In this document: piece by piece, positions 8,227-16,401 of the stretch
Numbering within the stretch: the first letter of the stretch is position 1
How the letters are laid out: each line of letters opens with the position of its first letter
Made by a program: the position numbers and the translations under genes
Assembly (NCBI GenBank): GCA_023399455.1
Contig: JAEWPN010000026.1
Span: forward strand, 1-24,062
DNA: 24,062 nucleotides
Source of the DNA: Bacillota bacterium
GTDB lineage: Bacteria; Bacillota; Clostridia; Lachnospirales; Lachnospiraceae
Direction of reading: 5' to 3'
Notes under the pieces: generated by a model
The model's database searches: none
What the model was told of the DNA's origin: nothing
What the model saw: only the letters and a program-made list of their open reading frames with translations

Positions 8227-9246
8227 TCAATTCCTTTCTACTTTACTTATTTTAATTTTTTTCTGCTTTCTTTCCCTTATGATGACTGAAAGTGAACTAA
8301 AGGAAATAGCAATTACCACAACAAATCCACTTACTGCTGACTGCCAGTATACATTAACGCCAAACAATACAATCATATTCTGAATAATACTGATAATAGC
8401 TGCTCCTATCAATGCTCCTGCCGGATTACCAATCCCTCCGGTTAAAGCAACACCTCCGATTACTGAGGAAGCAATAGAATTCATAGGCCAGTTTTCACCG
8501 ATAGAAGACTGTGCAGAACCTAACCTGGCAACATACAAAATACCGGCTAAGGCAGAGATTAATCCTACAATGGAATAAATCATAACGCGAATTTTATCTA
8601 CCTGGATACCAAGAACCTTGGCAGCCTCTTTATTGTTTCCAATCGCATAGATATATCTTCCCGTTTTTGTTTTCTTTACTAAAAATAAAACGAGGACAAG
8701 AACAATTAGTGTAAAAATAAAGGGAAATGGTATAGGCCCTACATTTCCTTTTCCAAAAATATGGACACTTTCCGGGATTCCCGTAATTGCTTTTCCCTTT
8801 GTCATAACAAGGTTAATACCACCATATACGCCTTGCATACCTATAGTTGCAACCATGGCATTAAGCCTTAACTTTGTAATGATTAATCCATTAATACATC
8901 CTAATATAAGTCCGAGAATCAAAGCACCTACAAGCGCTGCATAGGGGTTCCACCCCCAATGCATCATCATCATTCCTGAAATAATTCCACATAGAGATGC
9001 TATTTTTCCCACAGACAGATCCAATTCCCCGGTCAGTAACAATAAAGATTGTCCAATACCAATCATACCGATAAATGCCAGATCCCTAATAAGAGACTGC
9101 AAGTTATAGATATCCAAAAAATATGGCGAAAAAACACTTGCCAGTATTATCATTAGAATTAATACTGCTCCAATTGCAGTCATATTACTCTTTTTTAATA
9201 CACTAATTAATGCATTATCTTTTTTTATTCTCTCTCCATTCATCAT
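8227..9246 (-). CDS. Ribose-type sugar ABC transporter permease (RbsC-like)
   Basis: 339 residues with about ten hydrophobic segments, the size of RbsC. Recognisable family stretches: GQSLLLLTGELDLSVGKIASLCG, LILGCINGLIITKLRLNA, IGNNKEAAKVLGI (the cytoplasmic EAA-like loop that contacts the ATPase), and SSVIGGVALTGGIGNPAGALIGA. It functions as a homodimeric channel for a monosaccharide or polyol with the RbsA-like ATPase. Start ATG 9246 with AAGGAG 5 nt upstream; a second ATG directly follows and could also serve. It lies 18 nt after the ATPase gene. Confidence 0.95.
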   Translation of the reverse strand: MMNGERIKKDNALISVLKKSNMTAIGAVLILMIILASVFSPYFLDIYNLQSLIRDLAFIGMIGIGQSLLLLTGELDLSVGKIASLCGIISGMMMMHWGWNPYAALVGALILGLILGCINGLIITKLRLNAMVATIGMQGVYGGINLVMTKGKAITGIPESVHIFGKGNVGPIPFPFIFTLIVLVLVLFLVKKTKTGRYIYAIGNNKEAAKVLGIQVDKIRVMIYSIVGLISALAGILYVARLGSAQSSIGENWPMNSIASSVIGGVALTGGIGNPAGALIGAAIISIIQNMIVLFGVNVYWQSAVSGFVVVIAISFSSLSVIIRERKQKKIKISKVERN

Positions 9247-9264
9247 GCTAACTCCTTCTTATTC

Positions 9265-10743
9265 TTATTTCACTCCGATAATAGCGCCTAAGATTTTCTC
9301 TTTATCAGCTTTTTCGTCATATTCTCCTGCCTGTTGTCCGTTATATAAAGCAATAATTCTATTAGAGCACTTTTTTACCTCTTCCATCTCAGAAGAAATC
9401 AGTATAATTCCAATTTGTTCTTTTTCAGCCAATTCTTTCATCATGCGGTAAATTTCCGCCTTGGTTCCGACATCAATACCTTTCGTAGGTTCATCGAATA
9501 TTAATACCTTAGGTTTACATGACATAGCTCTTCCAATAATTACTTTTTGCTGGTTTCCGCCACTTAAGAATTTAATTTCTTTTTCCATATCCGGTGTTTT
9601 TACATCATACTCAGCAATTACTTTTTTTGCTAAATCTTCTTCTTTTTTCTTAGATATACCAAATACACTTTTTAAGTCATCTAATTTTGAAACACTGATA
9701 TTCTCTCTGATACTAAGTTCTTGCAAGATACCCTGCGCTTTTCGTTCTTCAGGCAGATAAATCAATCCATGATTCACCGAATAATTGGTATCTCCAAGCT
9801 TCCATTCCTCTCCATCCAGCTTTATCTGTCCTGCATATACAGGTAAATATCCAAAGATCGCCTGCATTAACTCGCTTCTTCCTGCACCCACCAGACCTGA
9901 AAATCCAAGAATTTCACCCTTTTTCAGATGAAAGCTAATGTCTGTAAAGCGTTCTCCTGTCAGATGTTCCACTTCTAACAGAATCTCATCTGTAACTTTC
10001 TCTGAATAAAAGACCTGGTTTTGATCCACAGCACGGCCTGTCATCTGAGTAATAACCCATGGAATATCTATCTTATGAATATCAGAATAGGCAACCTTTT
10101 CTCCATTACGAAATACAGTAATGACATCACCTATAGAAAATATTTCTTCCAATTTATGTGATATGAAAATAATAGCTTTATTTTCCTTTTTTATCTGCCT
10201 TATGATATCAAACAAAATCTGAGCATCTTTCGTTGTCAGACTGGTAGTTGGTTCATCCAGCATTAATACCTCATATTCTTCGTGAACAGTCGCTCTTGCA
10301 ATCTGAAGCAGCTGCTGTTCTGATACTGTTATATCCTTTACTAGGTCATCAGGCTTTACTGGAATATGAAATTTATCTAATAACGGTTTTGCTTTTTCTT
10401 CTAGTTCTCTTACATTTACCAGACCCTTAAATCCCGACTTTTCATATGGCAGGAATAGGTTTTCTGCTACCGACATATGGCCAAACAAGTCAATTTCCTG
10501 AGGAACATAGGCAACTTTATCAAACATTTTTTTGCTTCCCATGGCATCCTTACCAGCAATGGAAAGACATCCTTCTTCCGGTTCATATACACCTGTTAAA
10601 CATTTGATTAATGTACTTTTTCCGGCTCCATTTTCGCCTATGATGCAATGAATTTCTCCTAATTCAAAAGAAATGTCCACTGAGTTCAAGGCTACTACTC
10701 CGGGAAATATTTTTGTGATATTACGCGCCTCTAATACTTTCAT
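9265..10743 (-). CDS. Ribose-type sugar ABC transporter ATP-binding protein (RbsA/MglA-like)
   Basis: 492 residues with two ABC domains in tandem. Domain 1 has Walker A GENGAGKST (36-44), Q-loop YVPQEID, signature VSEQQLLQIARA and Walker B VLMLDEPT. Domain 2 has the usual degenerate Walker A GLVGAGRSE, then LPEERKAQGI, signature LSGGNQQKV and Walker B VLIFDEPTKGIDVG. This is the normal RbsA pattern, so the importer should be active. It is a useful contrast to the eroded paralogue at 12287-13693. Start ATG 10743 with AAGGAG 7 nt upstream; a TTG one codon earlier is ignored. Confidence 0.96.
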   Translation of the reverse strand: MKVLEARNITKIFPGVVALNSVDISFELGEIHCIIGENGAGKSTLIKCLTGVYEPEEGCLSIAGKDAMGSKKMFDKVAYVPQEIDLFGHMSVAENLFLPYEKSGFKGLVNVRELEEKAKPLLDKFHIPVKPDDLVKDITVSEQQLLQIARATVHEEYEVLMLDEPTTSLTTKDAQILFDIIRQIKKENKAIIFISHKLEEIFSIGDVITVFRNGEKVAYSDIHKIDIPWVITQMTGRAVDQNQVFYSEKVTDEILLEVEHLTGERFTDISFHLKKGEILGFSGLVGAGRSELMQAIFGYLPVYAGQIKLDGEEWKLGDTNYSVNHGLIYLPEERKAQGILQELSIRENISVSKLDDLKSVFGISKKKEEDLAKKVIAEYDVKTPDMEKEIKFLSGGNQQKVIIGRAMSCKPKVLIFDEPTKGIDVGTKAEIYRMMKELAEKEQIGIILISSEMEEVKKCSNRIIALYNGQQAGEYDEKADKEKILGAIIGVK

Positions 10744-10762
10744 CAAAATGCTCCTTTATTGC

Positions 10763-10807
10763 ACAAAAGGAGCCGACTTGTATTTCAGATGTCCAAGCTC
10801 CTTTTGT
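10763..10807 (-). promoter_or_regulatory. Stem-loop between binding-protein and ATPase genes
   Basis: ACAAAAGGAGC (10763-10773) and GCTCCTTTTGT (10797-10807) are perfect 11-nt complements around a 23-nt loop. In the minus-strand transcript no U-run follows the stem, so it does not look like a full terminator. A 3' stabiliser or partial attenuator that raises binding-protein mRNA over transporter mRNA is usual at this operon position. Reading on the plus strand, a T-rich tract does follow. Confidence 0.6.
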
Positions 10808-10835
10808 TTTTAATTTGTTAGTTGGTTTGTACTTC

Positions 10836-11855
10836 TTATTTCACCATTTCAATCCATTCATCAACATTTTCTGAATCTATATATGCAATTCCTGTATCAA
10901 CTACTTTTGGAATGTCAATTCCTATGGATGCCTGCCACAGCATTAATACTGACATAGAGCCCTGCATCTGAGGAATGGTAGAGGAGGTAGCCGTAATAGT
11001 TCCGGATTTAACATAATTAAGGATTTCAATTAAGTTATCCATGGAAACGATTGTAACTTGTCCTGTTTTTCCTGCTTCTTCTACTGCTGCTGCAATACCT
11101 GTACCGCTGGCATCACAGTTTAGATATCCTTTTAAATCAGGATTAGCCGCCAATACTGCTGCTGCCTGAGACTGTGCTTCTTCTACGCTATCATTATCAA
11201 TACCGCCATCGATCACTTCAATATTAGGGTATTCTGCTAAAGCATCTAAGTGTCCCTGATAACGTTCTGCATGGTTGGGAGCTGTCGGAACACCCTGCAT
11301 AACTGCAACTTTTCCTTCTTCTCCAATCAGCTTTGCCAACTGATGTGCTGCAATACTTGCCTGCTCTGTAAAGTTATTTCCTACACTTGTTAAATTACTT
11401 CCTTCCGGCGCGGGGGCATCAAATAAAATAACCGGAATTCCCTGTTTTTCAATTTCTTCAATAACAGCTTTATTTCCTTCATAATCCAGTGGATCCAATG
11501 CAATACCATCCGGTCTGGTTGCTGCCGCCTGCTCCAGTACGGTGTTTTGCTCCGCTACATCTGCATTTCCAGGGGCTCTGTAATCAATCGTTACTTTAAT
11601 TCCTAATTGTGCGGAAAGAGCATCCGCTTGCTTCTGGGCACCCTTGTTTACTTCATCAAACCATGGATGCACCACTTTGGGAACAATTACAAAGGTTAAA
11701 TCTTTTCCGGTTGCCGCAGGAGCACTTTCCTCTCCTGATGAATTCGAACCTGCTGCCTCTTCCCCTGCAGATGCGGGATTTGACGTTCCTGAACATCCCA
11801 TCATGCTGATTGCCATAACCGCCACTAACAATACCGATATTAATTTCTTTTTCAT
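10836..11855 (-). CDS. Ribose-type sugar ABC transporter substrate-binding lipoprotein (RbsB-like)
   Basis: 339 residues. The signal MKKKLISVLLVAVMAISMMGC has a lipobox ending at Cys21, followed by a Ser/Gly/Glu-rich tether (to about residue 50). The rest is a type I periplasmic-binding fold: TFVIVPKVVHPWFDEVNKGAQ, DGIALDPLD, IPVILFDAPAP, VAVMQGVPTAPNHAERYQG, LKGYLNCDASGTGIAAAVEE, VTIVSMDN. It captures the sugar outside the membrane for the RbsC/RbsA pair. AAGGAG lies 8 nt before the ATG. First gene of the operon, with a good promoter at 11910-11938. Confidence 0.95.
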   Translation of the reverse strand: MKKKLISVLLVAVMAISMMGCSGTSNPASAGEEAAGSNSSGEESAPAATGKDLTFVIVPKVVHPWFDEVNKGAQKQADALSAQLGIKVTIDYRAPGNADVAEQNTVLEQAAATRPDGIALDPLDYEGNKAVIEEIEKQGIPVILFDAPAPEGSNLTSVGNNFTEQASIAAHQLAKLIGEEGKVAVMQGVPTAPNHAERYQGHLDALAEYPNIEVIDGGIDNDSVEEAQSQAAAVLAANPDLKGYLNCDASGTGIAAAVEEAGKTGQVTIVSMDNLIEILNYVKSGTITATSSTIPQMQGSMSVLMLWQASIGIDIPKVVDTGIAYIDSENVDEWIEMVK

Positions 11856-11909
11856 TCCTTTTTCTCCTTAAATATTTTTAAATATACTTAATTTTTTGGA
11901 AGCAACTTT

Positions 11910-11938
11910 ATTATATCTGTATTCATGGCCCCTTCCAA
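11910..11938 (-). promoter_or_regulatory. Sigma-A promoter of the sugar operon
   Basis: On the minus strand, TTGGAA (11933-11938), a 17-nt spacer and TATAAT (11910-11915) lie about 55 nt before the binding-protein start. The weak -35 with a perfect -10 would suit an activator such as the AraC-type response regulator encoded upstream; no binding site for it could be identified. Confidence 0.72.
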
Positions 11939-11974
11939 TGCGACAGTCTTTAGAATACGTGGGATAGTTTTAAT

Positions 11975-12009
11975 AAAAAAGGAGGAATATCTTTATATTC
12001 CCCCCTTTT
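11975..12009 (-). terminator. Rho-independent terminator of the two-component operon
   Basis: On the minus strand an AAAAGGGGGGAATAT / ATATTCCTCCTTTT stem (one bulged base, 4-nt loop) ends in a T-run (TTTTTTTATTA). It lies downstream of the degenerate ATPase gene, but the 281-bp element at 12021-12301 now separates most of that gene from it. Confidence 0.75.
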
Positions 12010-12020
12010 CATATGTCTAT

Positions 12021-12301
12021 ATTACCATCGATTGACAAGGTCATACACGGTCGGATAAGGGTAAATTTTTGTTCCTGCTGCGTTACTTTCGCTCCGCGTA
12101 CGTCCAGTACGCGTCGGTCAAGTGCCTTGCAGGGACGAAAATTTGTCCCTTTCCGACTCACCGACCCTGACCATAGAGATATGCTTGGTTTTCAAGGCGG
12201 ATGATTGAGGCGTACTGGACGTACGCCGATTGAAGACAACGCAGAAAACCAAGCATATCTCATGGTTCAGGGCGTGTAAGACCTTGTCAATCGATGGTAA
12301 T
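12021..12301. mobile_element. MITE-like 281-bp inverted-repeat element with two long stem-loops
   Basis: The ends are perfect 22-nt inverted repeats (ATTACCATCGATTGACAAGG plus TC at the left end). No transposase is encoded. Inside are two stem-loops. Stem A is 12050-12078 with 12129-12157, about 29 nt with a few mismatches and wobbles. Stem B is 12162-12193 with 12244-12275, including a perfect 16-nt core (GATATGCTTGGTTTTC). Each carries an inner hairpin: CGCGTAC-GTCCA-GTACGCG (12095-12113) and GGCGTAC-TGGAC-GTACGCC (12209-12227). The inner hairpins are inverted copies of each other over 17 nt. No clear target duplication was found; a 2-bp AT is possible. The right end supplies the last four codons and the stop of the gene at 12287-13693. 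I do not recognise a named family. Confidence 0.75.
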
Positions 12302-13693
12302 AATACGATCTGAAATATCTTCTATATATTCCTCTCTTGATTTTACAATAATTACCGCAGTCCCTAAATCAGTAAACTTTTTAATATAAGATTTTATCAA
12401 CGACACACCATAGACATCGCAATAAATAAAAGGCTCGAATAAGATTAGCACTTTAGGATTATAGATATACCATCTTTCCAATAAAAGAATAATATTGTCA
12501 TTTACACTTTTATCCCTTATATTTACACTTTTATTTTGATTATTCACTTCTTTTTCCAACATCTTTACTACTTTATTCTGCAGAAACATATGTTGCAGTG
12601 CGGGAATTTTTTCCAGAGACGGCATTAACAAATTATTTCCTACAGACATACTTAAAAGAAGTTCACTTTCTCCTCCCATATCTGCAGCAGACACAATCTT
12701 GTTTTTTACAAAATCAGTAATATCATAAAAATTACAGTTCTTCTGTTCCAGCATTATCTGCGTTTTTCTATCAATAAACCTGCCGGACAGCAATTCAAAA
12801 ATCCTCTTCTTTTCTTTTACATCCAGTGCAAGGATCGTTACTACCTCACCTTTATAAAAATCAAATGTTATTGATTGATCTCCTCTTAAAATAATACCTT
12901 TGATAGAATATAAGATATCTTTTTTAGCAGCCATCCCTGCTTTATCCCTATCCAAGTCCTTCTTTTTTAAACCTGTAGAACTGCTTAATAGAAATTCTTC
13001 CAAGTGACTTCCATCCTTTATATAATCTTTGTTACACTTCTTTACAATACGCCCCTTTTTAAAAATAACATATTTATCTGACAGAATATAAGATACATTA
13101 TCTGAATGGCTGTTGATAACTGCTGCCATGCCTTCTTTCATCACCCGATTCAGTATTTCTTTAAAATACTCTATATCCTGAGTCGAGCATCCTTCAAATT
13201 CATCCTCAATCACCAGGATTTTTACATTCCTGCTGTACCCCTTCACCAGATCCACCAATCTTTTTTCCAATTCCGTTAGATTTTTAATTTTTTTATTAAC
13301 ATCTATCTTTAATTTCAGCTTTTCTATATATTCTGCTGCCTGCTTTACTAACTTTTTTGTTTTTAACAAACCGAATACAGAACCGTTATTAACTAAGCAT
13401 ATATATTCTGCAACTGTCCAATCGTCAATATCATAATTTGAATAGGTAATCTTATATACCAGTTTTTGTATCTCTGACGAATCAAGGTTGTTTCTTCCAT
13501 CTATATAAAAATTGGTATCATCCACTTCATGATTTCCACATATAATGTTTATCAGCAAATCCTTTCCCGAGTGAACCAACCCAAGAAAGCCTATGCTTTC
13601 TCCCGCTAATAAGCACAAAGAAATACCAGTTAATTTAATTGTAGTACTGTAATTTACATTGAAATTACTCATACGTACGATTTCACTCTTCAT
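12287..13693 (-). CDS. Degenerate tandem ABC ATPase (pseudo-RbsA-like), partner of the two-component genes
   Basis: 468 residues in the two-domain layout of RbsA/MglA, but with the ATPase motifs eroded. Domain 1: Walker A reads GLVHSGKD (38-45), the signature region NLTELEKRLVDLVKG replaces LSGGQ, and Walker B ILVIEDEF has Glu-Asp where Asp-Glu is expected. Domain 2: the P-loop position reads ILALDVKEKKR with no GK-S/T, and Walker B is VLILFEPF with Phe for Asp. Domain 2 at least should not hydrolyse ATP; domain 1 may still bind it. It ends at DRIITID, about 28 residues short of the RbsA homologue at 9265-10743. The gene starts 3 nt after the kinase stop, so the two are translationally coupled. 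Inferred role: a regulatory subunit that docks on a permease or on the kinase. It is strongly A+T-rich. Confidence 0.8.
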   Translation of the reverse strand: MKSEIVRMSNFNVNYSTTIKLTGISLCLLAGESIGFLGLVHSGKDLLINIICGNHEVDDTNFYIDGRNNLDSSEIQKLVYKITYSNYDIDDWTVAEYICLVNNGSVFGLLKTKKLVKQAAEYIEKLKLKIDVNKKIKNLTELEKRLVDLVKGYSRNVKILVIEDEFEGCSTQDIEYFKEILNRVMKEGMAAVINSHSDNVSYILSDKYVIFKKGRIVKKCNKDYIKDGSHLEEFLLSSSTGLKKKDLDRDKAGMAAKKDILYSIKGIILRGDQSITFDFYKGEVVTILALDVKEKKRIFELLSGRFIDRKTQIMLEQKNCNFYDITDFVKNKIVSAADMGGESELLLSMSVGNNLLMPSLEKIPALQHMFLQNKVVKMLEKEVNNQNKSVNIRDKSVNDNIILLLERWYIYNPKVLILFEPFIYCDVYGVSLIKSYIKKFTDLGTAVIIVKSREEYIEDISDRIITID

Positions 13694-13696
13694 TTC

Positions 13697-14677
13697 TCAC
13701 CTGATACTCCTTTCATAATTAGCCGGAATCGTAATCTCAATATCCGTTCCCTGATTTAAGGTACTGTAAACATATATTCCGTACTCTTCTCCAAATAGCA
13801 GCTGAATCCTTTTGTTAATATTAGGGAGTGCAATTCCCGTATTACGCTGTTTGAACCCTTTGCTGTCGTCCGGATACTCTTTAGACATTCTGATTCTTTC
13901 ATTCAGTTCCAGCAAAGATTTGCTATCCATTCCCTTTCCATTGTCAGAAATTGTTAATATAAGGCTGTTATCAGTTACAATAACTTCTATATCCACTTTC
14001 CCACCTTCCAGGCACTCTTCCAAACCATGGAAAATAGCGTTTTCTACAATCGGCTGAAGGATCAGCTTAGGAATAAAGTAGTCATATGCTTTTTTATCCT
14101 CTTCATCTATGTAAATATCCAAAGAAAATCTATTGTTGAACCGGTACCTTAGAATCATCATATAGTTTTGAATATTAGCCAACTCGTCCCGAAGGGTTAC
14201 GAGATTATCTTTTCTGCTGATACTATATCGAAAAAAGTCTGCAAGAGCTTCTACCATTTTAGCAATTTCAATGTTATCATCAATCAGTGCCTGCCCACGT
14301 ATAGACTCAAGGGTATTATATAGAAAATGAGGATTGATCTGACTCTGAAAAGCTGCCAGCTCTGCCTGCTTATAAAACATTTCAGCCGAATTTTCCCTGA
14401 TCCTTTGGTTTGAATTCTTTTCTACTAATGTTTTAATCTTTTCTATAAAAATTGTATCATCAGAAATGTCTTCCAGATTACTGTTCAATGCCTTTTCAAA
14501 ATTTGATAATGGTTTTGCCACGCAAAAGTATAAACCACCTATTATTAAAATTTCAATTAATACAAATATGCAGATGCCGGCTACTGAGAGGTTTTTTAGA
14601 AGAGCACCTATAGAAAAAAACAGAATCAGGATACCGTTTAGTATTATCATCCCTTTTAGATTTTTTACTACTCCCAC
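13697..14677 (-). CDS. Sensor histidine kinase, LytS/YesM type, lacking an extracytoplasmic sensor
   Basis: 326 residues. Two hydrophobic helices, about 9-27 and 31-54, are separated by only 3-4 residues, so there is essentially no extracellular domain. A linker and a coiled-coil-like segment follow. The His_kinase domain has INPHFLYNTLE with His117, and the HATPase_c domain has PIVENAIFHG, SDNGKGM and TGIALPNINKRI. It should phosphorylate the response regulator just upstream. YesM-type kinases normally have a large Cache-like extracellular domain, so the signal here must come through the membrane helices or a partner protein. GTG start at 14677 with AGGAGGG 7 nt upstream; the regulator stop is 12 nt away. 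Confidence 0.92.
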   Translation of the reverse strand: MGVVKNLKGMIILNGILILFFSIGALLKNLSVAGICIFVLIEILIIGGLYFCVAKPLSNFEKALNSNLEDISDDTIFIEKIKTLVEKNSNQRIRENSAEMFYKQAELAAFQSQINPHFLYNTLESIRGQALIDDNIEIAKMVEALADFFRYSISRKDNLVTLRDELANIQNYMMILRYRFNNRFSLDIYIDEEDKKAYDYFIPKLILQPIVENAIFHGLEECLEGGKVDIEVIVTDNSLILTISDNGKGMDSKSLLELNERIRMSKEYPDDSKGFKQRNTGIALPNINKRIQLLFGEEYGIYVYSTLNQGTDIEITIPANYERSIR

Positions 14678-14689
14678 ACATATTCCCTC

Positions 14690-16306
14690 CTATGAATGCA
14701 GTTTGCGGTATAAGGCCGGCTTAACTCCTACTGTTTTAGTAAATATCTGGCTAAAGTACCTTGTATCTTTGTAACCAACTTCATCTGCAATAGCCGCTAT
14801 GGTTTTATTGCTGGTGCGTATCATTTGCTTTGCCATTTCCATCCGGATATTAACCAAATAGGTGGTAAAGTTGAATCCAGTTTCTTTCTTAAAGAGAACA
14901 CTGAAATAAACTGGATTTAAATCTACAATATGAGCAATATCCTCTAATACGATCTTTTCATTATAATGCTCCTCAATATACTGTTTCGCCTGACGTATTG
15001 GTTTTACAGATTCAGTTTCCAGAATTTTCAGACGAGCTTCCATATCTTCACTTAAATATTTCTTAAGTAATCCTTTTAAATTTCCAATGGTATTACAATG
15101 GCAGCAGGCATTTTTCAAAAATTGTTTTAGCTTGTCTTCCTTTTCATTTTTAACCGATATGGTTTCAAAGTATAAATCAATAATTTCATTCGCAACATCA
15201 TAGCATAAAGCAAAATCTGTATTTTCTTCAAACTGGAATTCACCATATATTTGGTTAATAACATTTTCAAATAGTTCTTTTGATAAAGTTTCAATACTCA
15301 TACGTAATTGCTCTTTATACTTTATTAAATATTTCTGCATTTCCGTCCGGGGGATAAACTGTAATCGTTCTGCATAGATTAGCCGGCCCGTGCCCGCTTT
15401 AATCCTGTTCTGAACTGCCTGATAAGCTTCCTGAATAGAAAACCTGATTTCTCCGACTCCTGTCTTTTCTAATCCGATCCCTATCGTAACCTTATATTGT
15501 TCCAAGCCTAATAAGTATTCTTGTATTTCAATTAAAATCCTGTTAATCACATTATTAACTTGTTTAGAATCTGTCAAATCATAGTTAATTAAACAATAGA
15601 TATTTAAATTATCTTTTTCACAAATTAATTGTTCCTTTACCGTACCCTCAAAATTTTTTTCAATAATTGTCAGCAGTTTCTCTACTGTGATTCTATCCTG
15701 CCTTCTATCGCTTTTTTCATAATCCGAATAATCTAATTTAATAGTAATTCCTCTATAAGCAGCGGCATCGAACTCCAGATTATATTCTTCCTGCATTTCG
15801 TCTACTGACAAGGCATCTGTCTGTTCAATAATATTATTTAAAAGATTACTTTTTATAATTTGAACACTTGTTGTTATGGCCCTTTCTATTTTTCCTTCTT
15901 TATCTTGCTTTAAATGACTCTTGATCAATTCTTCCTGTATTCTTTTTAATACTTTGTTTAATTCTTCTTCCTTAATTGGTTTTAATAAATAATCACTAAC
16001 CCCGTATTGAAGTGCTTTATGAGCATATTCGAATTCCTTATATCCACTGATTACTATAAATTTAACCGGTTCATCCTTTTCTTTTATCATACGAATTAAA
16101 TCCAATCCGTTCACTTTAGGCATTTTAATATCTGTAATGACAATATCCGGTTTCTCTGACAAGATAATATTATATGCCGCTTCTCCATTATCTACTACGT
16201 TTACACATTCTAGCCCTATTTCCTCCCACTTTATAAGTTTTCTAATCAACATTCCAATTCGAAACTCATCATCGACAATTAATACTCTCCATCTTTTGGC
16301 TTGCAT
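14690..16306 (-). CDS. Response regulator, YesN type (receiver plus AraC-type DNA-binding domain)
   Basis: 538 residues. An N-terminal receiver domain contains acidic residues Asp12/Asp13, phosphoacceptor Asp59 (DIVITDIKMP), the VISGY switch region and the LLKPI lysine. A long middle region of about 300 residues follows, as is usual for the YesN group. The C-terminal ~100 residues have two helix-turn-helices: KIVLEDIAHIVDLNPVYFSV, and IAAIADEVGYKDTRYFSQIF followed by KTVGVKPALYRK. It probably activates the sugar operon downstream; that is inferred from position. ATG 16306 with GAGGGTG 5 nt upstream is preferred to the ATG seven codons earlier. Confidence 0.94.
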   Translation of the reverse strand: MQAKRWRVLIVDDEFRIGMLIRKLIKWEEIGLECVNVVDNGEAAYNIILSEKPDIVITDIKMPKVNGLDLIRMIKEKDEPVKFIVISGYKEFEYAHKALQYGVSDYLLKPIKEEELNKVLKRIQEELIKSHLKQDKEGKIERAITTSVQIIKSNLLNNIIEQTDALSVDEMQEEYNLEFDAAAYRGITIKLDYSDYEKSDRRQDRITVEKLLTIIEKNFEGTVKEQLICEKDNLNIYCLINYDLTDSKQVNNVINRILIEIQEYLLGLEQYKVTIGIGLEKTGVGEIRFSIQEAYQAVQNRIKAGTGRLIYAERLQFIPRTEMQKYLIKYKEQLRMSIETLSKELFENVINQIYGEFQFEENTDFALCYDVANEIIDLYFETISVKNEKEDKLKQFLKNACCHCNTIGNLKGLLKKYLSEDMEARLKILETESVKPIRQAKQYIEEHYNEKIVLEDIAHIVDLNPVYFSVLFKKETGFNFTTYLVNIRMEMAKQMIRTSNKTIAAIADEVGYKDTRYFSQIFTKTVGVKPALYRKLHS

Positions 16307-16342
16307 ACTGTCACCCTCTTTACACATTATTTCGTTTTTTTA

Positions 16343-16371
16343 ACTATACCATAGTTCCCGCCGGGGATAAA
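16343..16371 (-). promoter_or_regulatory. Candidate promoter of the two-component operon
   Basis: On the minus strand, TTTATC (16366-16371), a 17-nt spacer and TATAGT (16343-16348) lie about 37 nt before the response-regulator start. The -10 is good and the -35 poor. A G+C-rich near-palindrome, CCCCGGCGGG, occupies the spacer in otherwise A+T-rich sequence and could be a regulator site. Confidence 0.42.
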
Positions 16372-16401
16372 AGACATTTTGTAAATTATCCAGCTTTAAA
16401 A

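Noticed and set aside
12013..12204. A 63-codon plus-strand frame inside the inverted-repeat element.
   Set aside because: It runs through stem sequences that are explained by base pairing, has no ribosome binding site, and does not resemble a transposase.
12287..13693. Calling the degenerate ATPase a pseudogene truncated by the inserted element.
   Set aside because: Excision of the element gives a stop within about three codons next to a terminator, so the gene already ended there. The frame is open over 468 codons with good translational coupling, which suggests a selected protein.
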